Of a stretch of 64,000 nucleotides of DNA, positions 45,352-53,361 are shown one piece after another. This DNA comes from Murimonas intestini (GTDB taxonomy: Bacteria; Bacillota; Clostridia; Lachnospirales; Lachnospiraceae): the NCBI RefSeq assembly GCF_024622195.1, contig NZ_JANKBI010000017.1:1-64000 (forward strand), read 5' to 3'. Position 1 is the stretch's first letter. Each line of letters begins with the position of its first letter. The position numbers and the translations under genes are program-made. The notes under the pieces were generated by a model, which did not search any database, was not told where the DNA came from, and was given only the letters and a program-made list of their open reading frames with translations.

Positions 45352-45900
45352 ATGGCAATACCACAAAAACAAATTTACACAGAAACCGACTATTATAATT
45401 TGCCGGAGGATATCCGGGCCGAACTCATTGACGGCCAATTCTATTACCAGGCAGCACCCAGCCGGATACACCAAAAAATCTTAAACGCTGTCAACAACAC
45501 TATTTATAACTATATCAAGGCAAAGGGCGGCTCCTGTGAAGTCTATCCTTCCCCATTCGCCGTTAAGTTGTTCAATGACAGAAAAACTATAGTCGAACCG
45601 GATATAAGCGTAATATGTGACCCTGACAAACTCACAGACAAGGGCTGCACTGGTGCGCCTGATTGGATTATTGAAATTATCTCCCCGGGTAATTCCAGTC
45701 ATGACTACATCCGGAAGCTGAATTTATACACTGACGCAGGCGTTCGGGAATACTGGATTGTGAACCCTATTGAGCAAACTATTTTTGTATATTACCTTGA
45801 AAAAGACAGTTTCAAAGCAACTCCATATACCTTCCAGGATAAAATAAAGGTCAAAATCTATGATGATTTATGGATCGACTTCCAGGAAATCAACCTGTAA
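45352..45900 (+). CDS. Uma2-family (DUF820) putative endonuclease
   Basis: This 182-residue protein has the PD-(D/E)XK-like core of Uma2 proteins. It contains RAELIDGQFYYQAAPS, then VEPDISVICDP, the catalytic-type stretch APDWIIEIISPGNSSHDYIRKL and YWIVNPIEQTIFVY. The Asp, Glu and later Lys fit a nuclease fold, though the biological role of Uma2 proteins is not settled. A GTG at 45343 would add three residues. The ATG at 45352 has the better spacing from AAAGGAAG. Confidence 0.82.
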   Translation: MAIPQKQIYTETDYYNLPEDIRAELIDGQFYYQAAPSRIHQKILNAVNNTIYNYIKAKGGSCEVYPSPFAVKLFNDRKTIVEPDISVICDPDKLTDKGCTGAPDWIIEIISPGNSSHDYIRKLNLYTDAGVREYWIVNPIEQTIFVYYLEKDSFKATPYTFQDKIKVKIYDDLWIDFQEINL

Positions 45901-45916
45901 TCGTTTCAGGTACTCT

Positions 45917-45950
45917 GGCAGCAGGCAGTTATTTGCCCCTGCTGCCTTTT
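45917..45950 (+). terminator. Rho-independent terminator after the Uma2 gene
   Basis: GGCAGCAGG (45917-45925) pairs perfectly with CCTGCTGCC (45938-45946) and is followed by TTTT. It lies 17 bases past the stop codon and may also serve the convergent BCCT gene. Confidence 0.75.
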
Positions 45951-45960
45951 CTTCCGCTGT

Positions 45961-47514
45961 CTATTTACTATCTTCTTTGAGCTCTTTAAAAAAGCTGACT
46001 ATGATCAGTATCATAATAACTCCCAATGGAAATGCCGCTATTATAGAAATTGTCTGAAGCGAGCTCAGAGTACTCTCCGAGAACATCAGAGCTATCGGCA
46101 GAAGCAGAAATACGAATGCCCAGAATGCACGCAGCCTCTTCCTTGGCTCCTCCTTCTGTCCCATATCCTTCTCCGAATATCCCGCCACAACAAGTGTGAT
46201 AGCATCAAATGTACTGGCATAAAATGCGATCATGGCCAGAACTAGAACTACAAGTACTGCCTCAGTTACAGGAAATTGTTCAAACATCTGCATAATAACA
46301 GCTGAAGGCTCTGCTCCTGAAGCCAGCAAACCCGCCAGATCTACTGTACCTGATGTCTGAAGGTGCAGTCCAAACCCTCCAAATACAATAAACGAAGTAT
46401 ATGTCCCCAGCAGCCCGCATGTCAGGCCCCCAAATATAATCTGACGTATTGTCCTTCCTTCTGAAATCCTTGCGATAAAAAACGGAGTTGCCACAAACCA
46501 TGCAATCCAGTACGCCCAGTAAAAAATCGTCCAATTCTGAGGAAAGCCCATGCCGCCGCTGCCTGAAAGCCTGAGCGGGTCCATCCAGGTAGCCATATGG
46601 AAGAAATTATCTATTACATTTCCGATAGCAGTGATTCCCGTTTCTATCAGATACACCTTTGGCCCAAAAATAACAAATAATGCGATCATCATGGCAAACA
46701 GAATAACACATATATTGGCCAGATAGGATATGGCTTTCATCCCCTTCAGCACTGCCACAATAAACACGAGGCCAATAACCATCAGTATCATAACAGACAG
46801 TGCAGGTGACGTCTCTATCCCCAGAATCCGTGCGACTGCTTCAGCAAGGAGCGGTGTAGCCAGTGAAAATGTTGTCGCCGTTCCTGCCAGAAGACCTACG
46901 ATTGAAAAGATATCAATGATCCTGCCTGTTTTTCTATCTGATCTTTCTCCCAGAATCGGCCTGCAGGCTTCGGATAACGTCTGACGTTTTCTTTTCTTCA
47001 CAAACATCATATAAGCATATGCACACGCTGGCAGAAGATAAATAGCCCAAGGTATTGGACCCCAGTGGAACAGCGGATACGCAGATGCATAATCCTGCTG
47101 TTCCGCCAGCGTCAGCGCCTCTTTTGCAAAGGGCTTTGCTGTATAGTAGTAGCACCATTCTATCAGGGACCAGTATACTATATCCGCCGCCATGGTAGAT
47201 GTAAAAATCATGGCGCCCCAGCTGAAATTACTGTATTTTGGTTTTGAAATACTCCCGCATTTGATATTTCCCTTTTTTGACAAGCCGAGCCCCACTGCCG
47301 TAAGAAGAACGCCCAGCCCCAGCAGAATATAGAAAAAGCCAAGCTTATTAACAAAAAAATTTTTAAGGAAGGTAAGCGCATTTCCTGCTGCATCCGGTAC
47401 CACCATTAAAAGTGCTGATATGCAGATAATAATAACGAGAGGAAATATGGTGATAGTCCAATCAACCCCTGATGTATTTAATTTCTTCTTAACGCTTTCC
47501 ATATCTCTTCTCAT
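45961..47514 (-). CDS. BCCT-family transporter, probable choline uptake
   Basis: This 517-residue membrane protein has 12 predicted helices. It carries the betaine/carnitine/choline-transporter core FYWAYWIAWFVATPFFIARISEGRTIRQ near residues 330-360, with the Trp-rich helix of the substrate site. The start overlaps the end of the wHTH-LicC-LicA gene by 26 bases, so the two are coupled. That link to a choline kinase makes choline the likely substrate. It would take the place of the LicB permease found in other lic operons. Carnitine or betaine cannot be excluded from sequence. Confidence 0.88.
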   Translation of the reverse strand: MRRDMESVKKKLNTSGVDWTITIFPLVIIICISALLMVVPDAAGNALTFLKNFFVNKLGFFYILLGLGVLLTAVGLGLSKKGNIKCGSISKPKYSNFSWGAMIFTSTMAADIVYWSLIEWCYYYTAKPFAKEALTLAEQQDYASAYPLFHWGPIPWAIYLLPACAYAYMMFVKKRKRQTLSEACRPILGERSDRKTGRIIDIFSIVGLLAGTATTFSLATPLLAEAVARILGIETSPALSVMILMVIGLVFIVAVLKGMKAISYLANICVILFAMMIALFVIFGPKVYLIETGITAIGNVIDNFFHMATWMDPLRLSGSGGMGFPQNWTIFYWAYWIAWFVATPFFIARISEGRTIRQIIFGGLTCGLLGTYTSFIVFGGFGLHLQTSGTVDLAGLLASGAEPSAVIMQMFEQFPVTEAVLVVLVLAMIAFYASTFDAITLVVAGYSEKDMGQKEEPRKRLRAFWAFVFLLLPIALMFSESTLSSLQTISIIAAFPLGVIMILIIVSFFKELKEDSK

Positions 47515-49342
47515 ACTCTTTTTCTCCCTTCACTGCCCTTGCAAGCCTGTCTTTTCCATAAGTACCTAAATCTTCGCCTTTTGCTTCTTTTATAATCGTC
47601 CAGGCGCTCCATAATATATCCTGGCACATTTTAAAAATCTCTATCTTCTGTTTCTGAATATCAGTAATGCCATTTTCAAAATAATAAGATAAGAAAAGTT
47701 CTTCTTCGTCTTTGGAAAACTCTCCCTCCAGCAGGTGTGCAGCCACGTCCCACATTGGGTCGTTAAATCCTGAATATTCCCAATCGATCAGGTACATCCT
47801 GCCAGTTTCTTCTTTTACCAGGTTTTCCGGCACCAGATCATTATGGCATGGTTTTCTTACCCGCCCAAGAGCCTCCAGGTCATCCCGCAGCCTGTAAAAA
47901 AAGGGTTCTATATTTCTGGACTCCTGATACCACCTTCCGTTCATATTTTTAATTGTTTCAGCATAGCTTTCATATTCTTTCCATACGTCAAACTCACCCT
48001 GCATCTGGATTTCTGACTGGTGGAGTCTTTTCAGTATAGATGCTGTTCGCTTCATATTTGTTTCCAGTCTGGCTGTCTTCCCATTTAATGTTTGGGCGCC
48101 TTTAATGTACTCTGTCACTTTGACCCCCGATTTAACGTTAAAATATAAGATCTGGGGATGGAAACCCTCCAACGAAGCCTGAAGCGTATTAAACTGTTCT
48201 TTGCTTCTGCTTATCATTTCTTCTGTAGCTGCGCCTGGCATCCTCAATATATACTCTTTTTTACTACAGGTCCTCACATAGAAGTTCATATTCGTCATAC
48301 CACCGATAATACGCAGTTTTTCTATATCTTTTTCTTCTATCTGCAGGCATTCTTTCAGGGTTGCTCTTGCATTATTTTCTTTTGCCAGCTTTTCTCTTAT
48401 CTTTATTCTGGGATATATCAGGTTTTCTGCCTTCGCGTACATTGCCTCATCTTCCAGAAGCCCCCACACAAGGTCATCCGCGATGACACCCTGTATTTTA
48501 TACAGCCTGCCTATATTTTCAATTACATACTCGTAATTCAGGAATGGATTTTCATTATCCTGATAATATTCCATCATTTTATCAAAGAGAGCCCTGGAAA
48601 TCTTGCTCACTCCCACCAGTTCTCCGTCAATTTTGTTCATCTGGCGTATATCCTTTGAAATCCGGAATATATTTCCGTGCTTATCCATCTCCACATAAGC
48701 GCAGTCCGCAGACCCGCTGGGATTCACCAGCAGCAGGCTGTCAGGTCCCGGAGCATATATCACCTTCTCAAACGCTCCCTCCTCCAGAATCTGGTTACAC
48801 TCCACAAGCAGGAAATCTTCTTTTACATACGGTCTGACCTGTGCAAGCGATGCCATCGTGCCTGTCCATTTATAACGGGGATTTTCCACCAGATGAACGT
48901 TGCGGCCTCTGAAATGTTCTTCATATCGTTCTTTCTCATAGCCTGTAACTATATAAAACTGTTCGATGCCAAGATTCATCATTTTCCTGATCAAAATATC
49001 AACTGCGGCCTCGCCGTCTAACGTTAACAGCCCGGACGGACATTCAAAATTTTTCTCTTCACCCGCTGCCAGAATTACTGCTGTCCTCAGACGCTTTTGG
49101 GACTCTCCGTCAAAGCTGATTCTCTGCTCCAGATTCTGCCTCAGCTTCTCTTCAAGTGCTTTTCTGCCTTTCTTTTTTAAATAGTAGCAGCCCTGTTTCT
49201 TTTCTATACATCCTGCAGCTTCCAGTTCCTTCAGAATAGAATTTGCCTGACCAACTGATATCCCTGCACTTGCAGCCAGGTCTCTCTGGCTCTTAACTTC
49301 CCGCTGATTTATTATGTATAATACTTTATCAAATTTATCCAA
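47489..49342 (-). CDS. licCA: wHTH-LicC-LicA fusion: choline kinase with regulator-like N-terminus
   Basis: This 617-residue protein has three parts. Residues 1-75 form a winged helix (QRDLAASAGISVGQANSILKEL). Residues 86-310 are a LicC-like nucleotidyltransferase (TAVILAAG...IVTGYEKERYEEHF). Residues 325-610 are a LicA choline kinase with intact HNDLVPEN and LIDWEYSGFNDP. The kinase part should phosphorylate choline. In the LicC part the usual GxGxRM...PK signature reads GEEKNFECPSG, and the metal-binding acidic pair reads ECN. Cytidylyltransferase activity is therefore doubtful. The start is TTG at 49342, set by GGAGGG seven bases upstream. The wHTH probably acts on the repeated elements in its own promoter. 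Confidence 0.82.
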   Translation of the reverse strand: MDKFDKVLYIINQREVKSQRDLAASAGISVGQANSILKELEAAGCIEKKQGCYYLKKKGRKALEEKLRQNLEQRISFDGESQKRLRTAVILAAGEEKNFECPSGLLTLDGEAAVDILIRKMMNLGIEQFYIVTGYEKERYEEHFRGRNVHLVENPRYKWTGTMASLAQVRPYVKEDFLLVECNQILEEGAFEKVIYAPGPDSLLLVNPSGSADCAYVEMDKHGNIFRISKDIRQMNKIDGELVGVSKISRALFDKMMEYYQDNENPFLNYEYVIENIGRLYKIQGVIADDLVWGLLEDEAMYAKAENLIYPRIKIREKLAKENNARATLKECLQIEEKDIEKLRIIGGMTNMNFYVRTCSKKEYILRMPGAATEEMISRSKEQFNTLQASLEGFHPQILYFNVKSGVKVTEYIKGAQTLNGKTARLETNMKRTASILKRLHQSEIQMQGEFDVWKEYESYAETIKNMNGRWYQESRNIEPFFYRLRDDLEALGRVRKPCHNDLVPENLVKEETGRMYLIDWEYSGFNDPMWDVAAHLLEGEFSKDEEELFLSYYFENGITDIQKQKIEIFKMCQDILWSAWTIIKEAKGEDLGTYGKDRLARAVKGEKEYEKRYGKR

Positions 49343-49360
49343 TTAGTATCCCTCCAAGTA

Positions 49361-49424
49361 TGTTCATTTTTTGAACATCTTGATTTTATAATTATTGAAC
49401 ATATATGTCAACACTTTTTGAACA
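49361..49424 (-). promoter_or_regulatory. licCA promoter with three TGTTCAA-type operator copies
   Basis: On the minus strand TTGACA (49406-49411) and TAAAAT (49383-49388) lie 17 bases apart. A 17-base palindrome TGTTCA-N5-TGAACA sits just downstream of the -10 (49361-49377). Single copies of TGTTCAA lie in the spacer (around 49391-49401) and just upstream of the -35 (49414-49424), 23-24 bases apart. Binding here would block RNA polymerase. Confidence 0.65.
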
Positions 49425-49466
49425 TTTTATAATTTCTTAATATTATCATAAATCTTTGAAACTCGA

Positions 49467-49495
49467 TTGATTTCATTTCCTTTTTATAGTAAATT
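49467..49495 (+). promoter_or_regulatory. Probable promoter of the L,D-transpeptidase gene
   Basis: TTGATT (49467-49472) and TAAATT (49490-49495) are 17 bases apart, about 60 bases before the start codon. The region is shared with the divergent licCA promoter. Confidence 0.4.
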
Positions 49496-49553
49496 ATAGG
49501 TAGGTAACTTATGTTAAGTGTACATTGAAAAAGAAATATGAGAGGAAAAAGCT

Positions 49554-51650
49554 ATGAAAATGAAAAAACTTTTTTCTGTAATCTGCCTGAGCGCAGGGTT
49601 AATGCTCGCTATGCCAATGGTGGCAGGAGCGGCAGAAGCTGAATCCGGCGCAATGACAGAACAGAATACTGAAACTCCAATGACTGGCCAGACTGAGGGG
49701 ACTGCAGCGCCAGAAACTGATGCTCCCATGACCGAAGTTCCAGTGACTGATGCTCCGGCAGCTGAACCGCCTGTTACTGAAGTTCCTTCGACAGAGGTAC
49801 CTGCTGCTGTTCCATTTGCTGCTGATGTCCCACAGGCAATTGCTGAGACTGAAGCGCCTAAGGTTGATATGTTTTCAGATGACGGGCAAGGTAATGTATT
49901 CTACTATGACGGCAGCGGAAATATTTACAGCGGATGGCTCGACAAAGACGGACAGAGATACTATCTCAATCCATATGAAGGAGGGCGCCGTGCAACCGGC
50001 CCTGTTTATATTGATAATGTTCTTTGGCTTTTCCGCAATGATGGAACACTTGCAGCTGGAATAAGCGGCATGCAGAATGTGGACAATGTATGGTACTTTA
50101 TAAATCCGGACGGACACCTTGATACCGGCTGGAAAAACATCAATAATAGATGGTATTATTTCGCTCCTGAAAATGGAATGATGGCAGTAGGCCTCATCCG
50201 TGAGGGCGGAAAAATGTATTATACTGGTGAGGACGGCGTAATGCGTACCGGTGATTTCAAAGGCAATGATGGGGTCACATGGTATTATGCCAATAAGTCA
50301 GGGCAGTTGATAACAGGCTGGCGCAAATCTAAAGGTATATGGTACTACTACAGTCCTCTTGATGGAAGAATGGCCGCAAACAGCTGGATAACAGTCAATA
50401 ACAAAGATTACTTTGTCACAGGCAGCGGCGCAATGCTCACCGGATGGCAGAGGATCGACGGCAATTGGTATTATATGGATGGTTCCGGTTCCAAAAAAAC
50501 CGGTTGGGTGAAGTCCAAGAACAAATGGTATTATTTACAGCCCGGTACAGGAATTATGGTAGCAAATGACTGGATAAATGTAGGCGGAAAATATTATTAC
50601 TTAACTGGTTCAGGCGCTATGAAAACAGGATGGCTCCAGGCCGGAAGTGACTGGTATTATTTAAACAGCAACGGGTCTATGGCGACCGGCTGGAAAAAAG
50701 TTGGTTCCAAATGGTATTATCTGAATGGCAACGGCACTATGAAGGCTAACTGTTGGATGAATGATGCCGGAAAATGGTATTATTTGCGCAGCTCAGGTGC
50801 TATGGCTACAGGATGGCTGAAGGTAGACGGCAACTGGTACTTATTTAATAATTCCGGCGCCATGAAAACAGGATGGCAGATTTCAGGCGGAAGATGGTAC
50901 TATATGGATGGCAGCGGTAAAATGCTGACAGGATGGCAGCAGTTAAAAGGCAAGTGGTATTTCTTAAACACTTCCGGGGCTATGCAGACCGGATGGATCA
51001 AATCTAATGGTTACTGGTATTATCTTGGAAACAACGGTGATATGAAAACCGGATGGATTATGGTTAACATGAAACGCTACTACCTTGACCCGTTATCAGG
51101 GCGTATGTATACCGGAACACAGACTGTTGACGGAAAGACATATAATTTTGGAAACAGCGGAGGCATCAGCGTAAATCCAAGCGAGATTCCTGGAAGCTGG
51201 TCTATTAAATTAAACCGTGCTAATAACTGCATCACTATTTATAAAGGCAATACAGCTGTTAAAGCTATGGCCTGCTCTACCGGCCTTTATGGACCTACAC
51301 CTACGGGTAATTTCCAGATCCTGGATAAACTGAGATGGCATGAATTGGATGGACCTACCTGGGGTCAGTATTGCTCACATATAACAAGTGAGATTTTATT
51401 CCACTCTGTTCCTATGCCAGCTAAAAATTACTACTCAGTACCTGCAAATGAATACAACCTGCTTGGACAGGCTGCATCTCACGGTTGTATCCGTCTTACT
51501 GTAGGAGACGCTAAATGGCTGTATGATAATTGTCCGGTAGGAACATCTGTTACTATCAGCGATTATGAGGCAATGCCTCTTGGCAAGCCGACTGTGGCGA
51601 AGATACCTGCTTCACAGAACTGGGATCCTACAGATCCTAATGTCAGATAG
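49554..51650 (+). CDS. Choline-binding L,D-transpeptidase (YkuD)
   Basis: This 698-residue secreted protein has a signal peptide (about 1-26) and a Pro/Thr/Glu/Ala-rich stalk (27-105). About 20 GW...WYY repeats follow to residue 540. The C-terminal YkuD domain has PTGNFQILDK, a long substrate loop and the catalytic SHGCIRLTVGDAKWLYDN with Cys and His. YkuD enzymes form 3-3 cross-links in peptidoglycan or attach proteins to it. Placing such a domain behind choline-binding repeats suggests cross-linking activity directed to phosphocholine-rich wall. The start has an AGAGGAAAAAGCT ribosome region. It is divergent from licCA. Confidence 0.92.
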   Translation: MKMKKLFSVICLSAGLMLAMPMVAGAAEAESGAMTEQNTETPMTGQTEGTAAPETDAPMTEVPVTDAPAAEPPVTEVPSTEVPAAVPFAADVPQAIAETEAPKVDMFSDDGQGNVFYYDGSGNIYSGWLDKDGQRYYLNPYEGGRRATGPVYIDNVLWLFRNDGTLAAGISGMQNVDNVWYFINPDGHLDTGWKNINNRWYYFAPENGMMAVGLIREGGKMYYTGEDGVMRTGDFKGNDGVTWYYANKSGQLITGWRKSKGIWYYYSPLDGRMAANSWITVNNKDYFVTGSGAMLTGWQRIDGNWYYMDGSGSKKTGWVKSKNKWYYLQPGTGIMVANDWINVGGKYYYLTGSGAMKTGWLQAGSDWYYLNSNGSMATGWKKVGSKWYYLNGNGTMKANCWMNDAGKWYYLRSSGAMATGWLKVDGNWYLFNNSGAMKTGWQISGGRWYYMDGSGKMLTGWQQLKGKWYFLNTSGAMQTGWIKSNGYWYYLGNNGDMKTGWIMVNMKRYYLDPLSGRMYTGTQTVDGKTYNFGNSGGISVNPSEIPGSWSIKLNRANNCITIYKGNTAVKAMACSTGLYGPTPTGNFQILDKLRWHELDGPTWGQYCSHITSEILFHSVPMPAKNYYSVPANEYNLLGQAASHGCIRLTVGDAKWLYDNCPVGTSVTISDYEAMPLGKPTVAKIPASQNWDPTDPNVR

Positions 51651-51691
51651 CTGGCAATAAGCATGGTTGATTTATTGCTCGCATAAAAAGA

Positions 51692-51735
51692 GGACGCTGC
51701 AAAATCTATATTAATGATTTTGCAGCGTCCCTTTT
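51692..51735. terminator. Strong bidirectional terminator
   Basis: GGACGCTGCAAAATC (51692-51706) pairs perfectly over 15 bases with GATTTTGCAGCGTCC (51716-51730). It has CTTTTATT on one side and AAAAAGA on the other. It serves both the L,D-transpeptidase gene and the convergent HPr-like gene. Confidence 0.88.
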
Positions 51736-51753
51736 ATTCTTTACATTTAAACT

Positions 51754-52017
51754 TTACTCCCCAAGCCCACTCTCAATAGCCTCGATTATGGTCTTCAGAG
51801 CCTCTTTCTCGTCTTCACCTTCGCACACGAATTCTACTTCATCACCGCTCTTTACACATGCCCCCAGAACACTCAGAACACTTTTTGCGTTTGCTGTGGT
51901 GTTCTGAAAGGTGAATGTGATCAGCGACTTAAATTGCATTGCCGTCTTGCACAGGATTCCTGCCGGCCTCAAATGGAGGCCTGTTGGATTTTTTACTACT
52001 ACTCTCTGACTTACCAT
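51754..52017 (-). CDS. HPr-like phosphocarrier protein
   Basis: This 87-residue protein has the HPr fold, with the phosphorylated His in NPTGLHLRPAG (a Leu replaces the usual Ala after His) and the regulatory Ser46 equivalent in NAKSVLSVLG. Both sites of phosphorylation are thus kept, so it could act in sugar transport, catabolite control or both. It lies three bases after cdaR and ends at a strong terminator, making it the last gene of the cdaA-cdaR operon, an uncommon linkage. It may be a second HPr (Crh-like). Confidence 0.88.
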   Translation of the reverse strand: MVSQRVVVKNPTGLHLRPAGILCKTAMQFKSLITFTFQNTTANAKSVLSVLGACVKSGDEVEFVCEGEDEKEALKTIIEAIESGLGE

Positions 52018-52020
52018 TTT

Positions 52021-53361
52021 CTATTCCCCCTCTGCTGCTGTTTCCGTCTCGATGACTTCCGGTTCTATATTTACTATGATGGTAACTTGTGAAGCAAGTT
52101 CATATCCTGTAGGTACTGTCACTTCCAGAGGAAGTGTATAATTCCCCGGCTCCTGGTAATCTGTCAGATCCAGTTTCATAGTAATGCTGTCTGCATCCAG
52201 ATCTTCCAGCTCTTCTGTGAGGGCCGTAACCTCTACCGGAACCTTATCGGCTGGTGTCAGCTTAATTAACATTCCCCCTGGCGCTCCAATCACCTCAAGG
52301 TTTGCAATAGACACATTTACTGTCTTATTGCCCCGCTTTTCTATGTGGGCTTTAACCTTTATGGTCGTGGCAGCATCGTCCTCAAATTTCAGGTCTGCAA
52401 ATTCCTCGCTGTTTTCCTGCAGTACCTTCTGGAGATCTATTTCTTTCTCAATATTAGCTGATGCGCCGTTTACATCTATGTCTTCAGATGCCGGAAGTAT
52501 AAAACCATCTGCAAGCTTCTGAAGCGCTTCCTCTGTCCCCGCAAGGCTGATTGTTTCAGGTGTTGTTGTCATCTCTACTACTCTGTAGCCTGCTGCCGGA
52601 GTTCCCTTGGGATTTACTATCACAGGGATATTTGTTTTCAGCCTCCACAATTCTACCTTAACCTTCATCTGGGTAGTGATTGTATATCCTTCTATAGTCT
52701 TAATATCCAGAGAATTCATCTGGGCCTCGGTAAATTCAGCACCATTCTTATCTGTGATTTTCAGCCCTGCTTCAAGTACACTGTCTGATAACATCCCATC
52801 CACAGATATGGGGAGTGTGACCTTATCAATGATGGCCAGAAGGCTTTCAGGACCAGCAATAAGTATTGTATTGCCATCTGCAATCTCTGTGCGTCCTACA
52901 GCATAACCCTTCGCCGGTGTACCTGTTGTAGATACCTTTACCGGAAATTCCAGTTCGGCCTTATTCTCCACACTTATCTTCAGGGATGATGGAGTAACCT
53001 TTATATTGTCCTCTGAAACAGAAGTATTGCTGCATGTAACTTTCAATGGAACAGTCTCCATAAAAGTCATATTTCTCAGGTCAGCTGTAACCTTAAAATC
53101 TGAAGCCTGAAGTTTTTCCCTCACCGAACGCCTTGCTCTGACTTTCAGAACTACCTTATCACCTTCAATGATACTGTACACTCTGTCATTGCTGGTGATC
53201 GACTCTGAGTGTTCAATGGTGACCGGAACATTATAGAAGGTTCTTATTCCTTCTGCGTCGTTCATATTTACAATAATCAGCCAGATACAGAAGGCAGCAA
53301 ATAATGCAATGACCTTTAGCCCCAGATTATTAGTCAAAAAATTATCCCTGCTTTTCTTCAT
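52021..53361 (-). CDS. cdaR: YbbR-domain regulator of diadenylate cyclase
   Basis: This 446-residue protein has an N-terminal membrane anchor (about 15-32), then four YbbR domains with repeats such as VPVTIEHSE, FPVKVSTTGTPAKGYAVG and IPVIVNPKGTPAAGYRV, and an acidic C-terminus. CdaR sits outside the membrane and modulates CdaA. Its start overlaps the end of cdaA by 20 bases, the usual arrangement. The glmM gene that often follows is not here; an HPr-like gene is in its place. Confidence 0.93.
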   Translation of the reverse strand: MKKSRDNFLTNNLGLKVIALFAAFCIWLIIVNMNDAEGIRTFYNVPVTIEHSESITSNDRVYSIIEGDKVVLKVRARRSVREKLQASDFKVTADLRNMTFMETVPLKVTCSNTSVSEDNIKVTPSSLKISVENKAELEFPVKVSTTGTPAKGYAVGRTEIADGNTILIAGPESLLAIIDKVTLPISVDGMLSDSVLEAGLKITDKNGAEFTEAQMNSLDIKTIEGYTITTQMKVKVELWRLKTNIPVIVNPKGTPAAGYRVVEMTTTPETISLAGTEEALQKLADGFILPASEDIDVNGASANIEKEIDLQKVLQENSEEFADLKFEDDAATTIKVKAHIEKRGNKTVNVSIANLEVIGAPGGMLIKLTPADKVPVEVTALTEELEDLDADSITMKLDLTDYQEPGNYTLPLEVTVPTGYELASQVTIIVNIEPEVIETETAAEGE

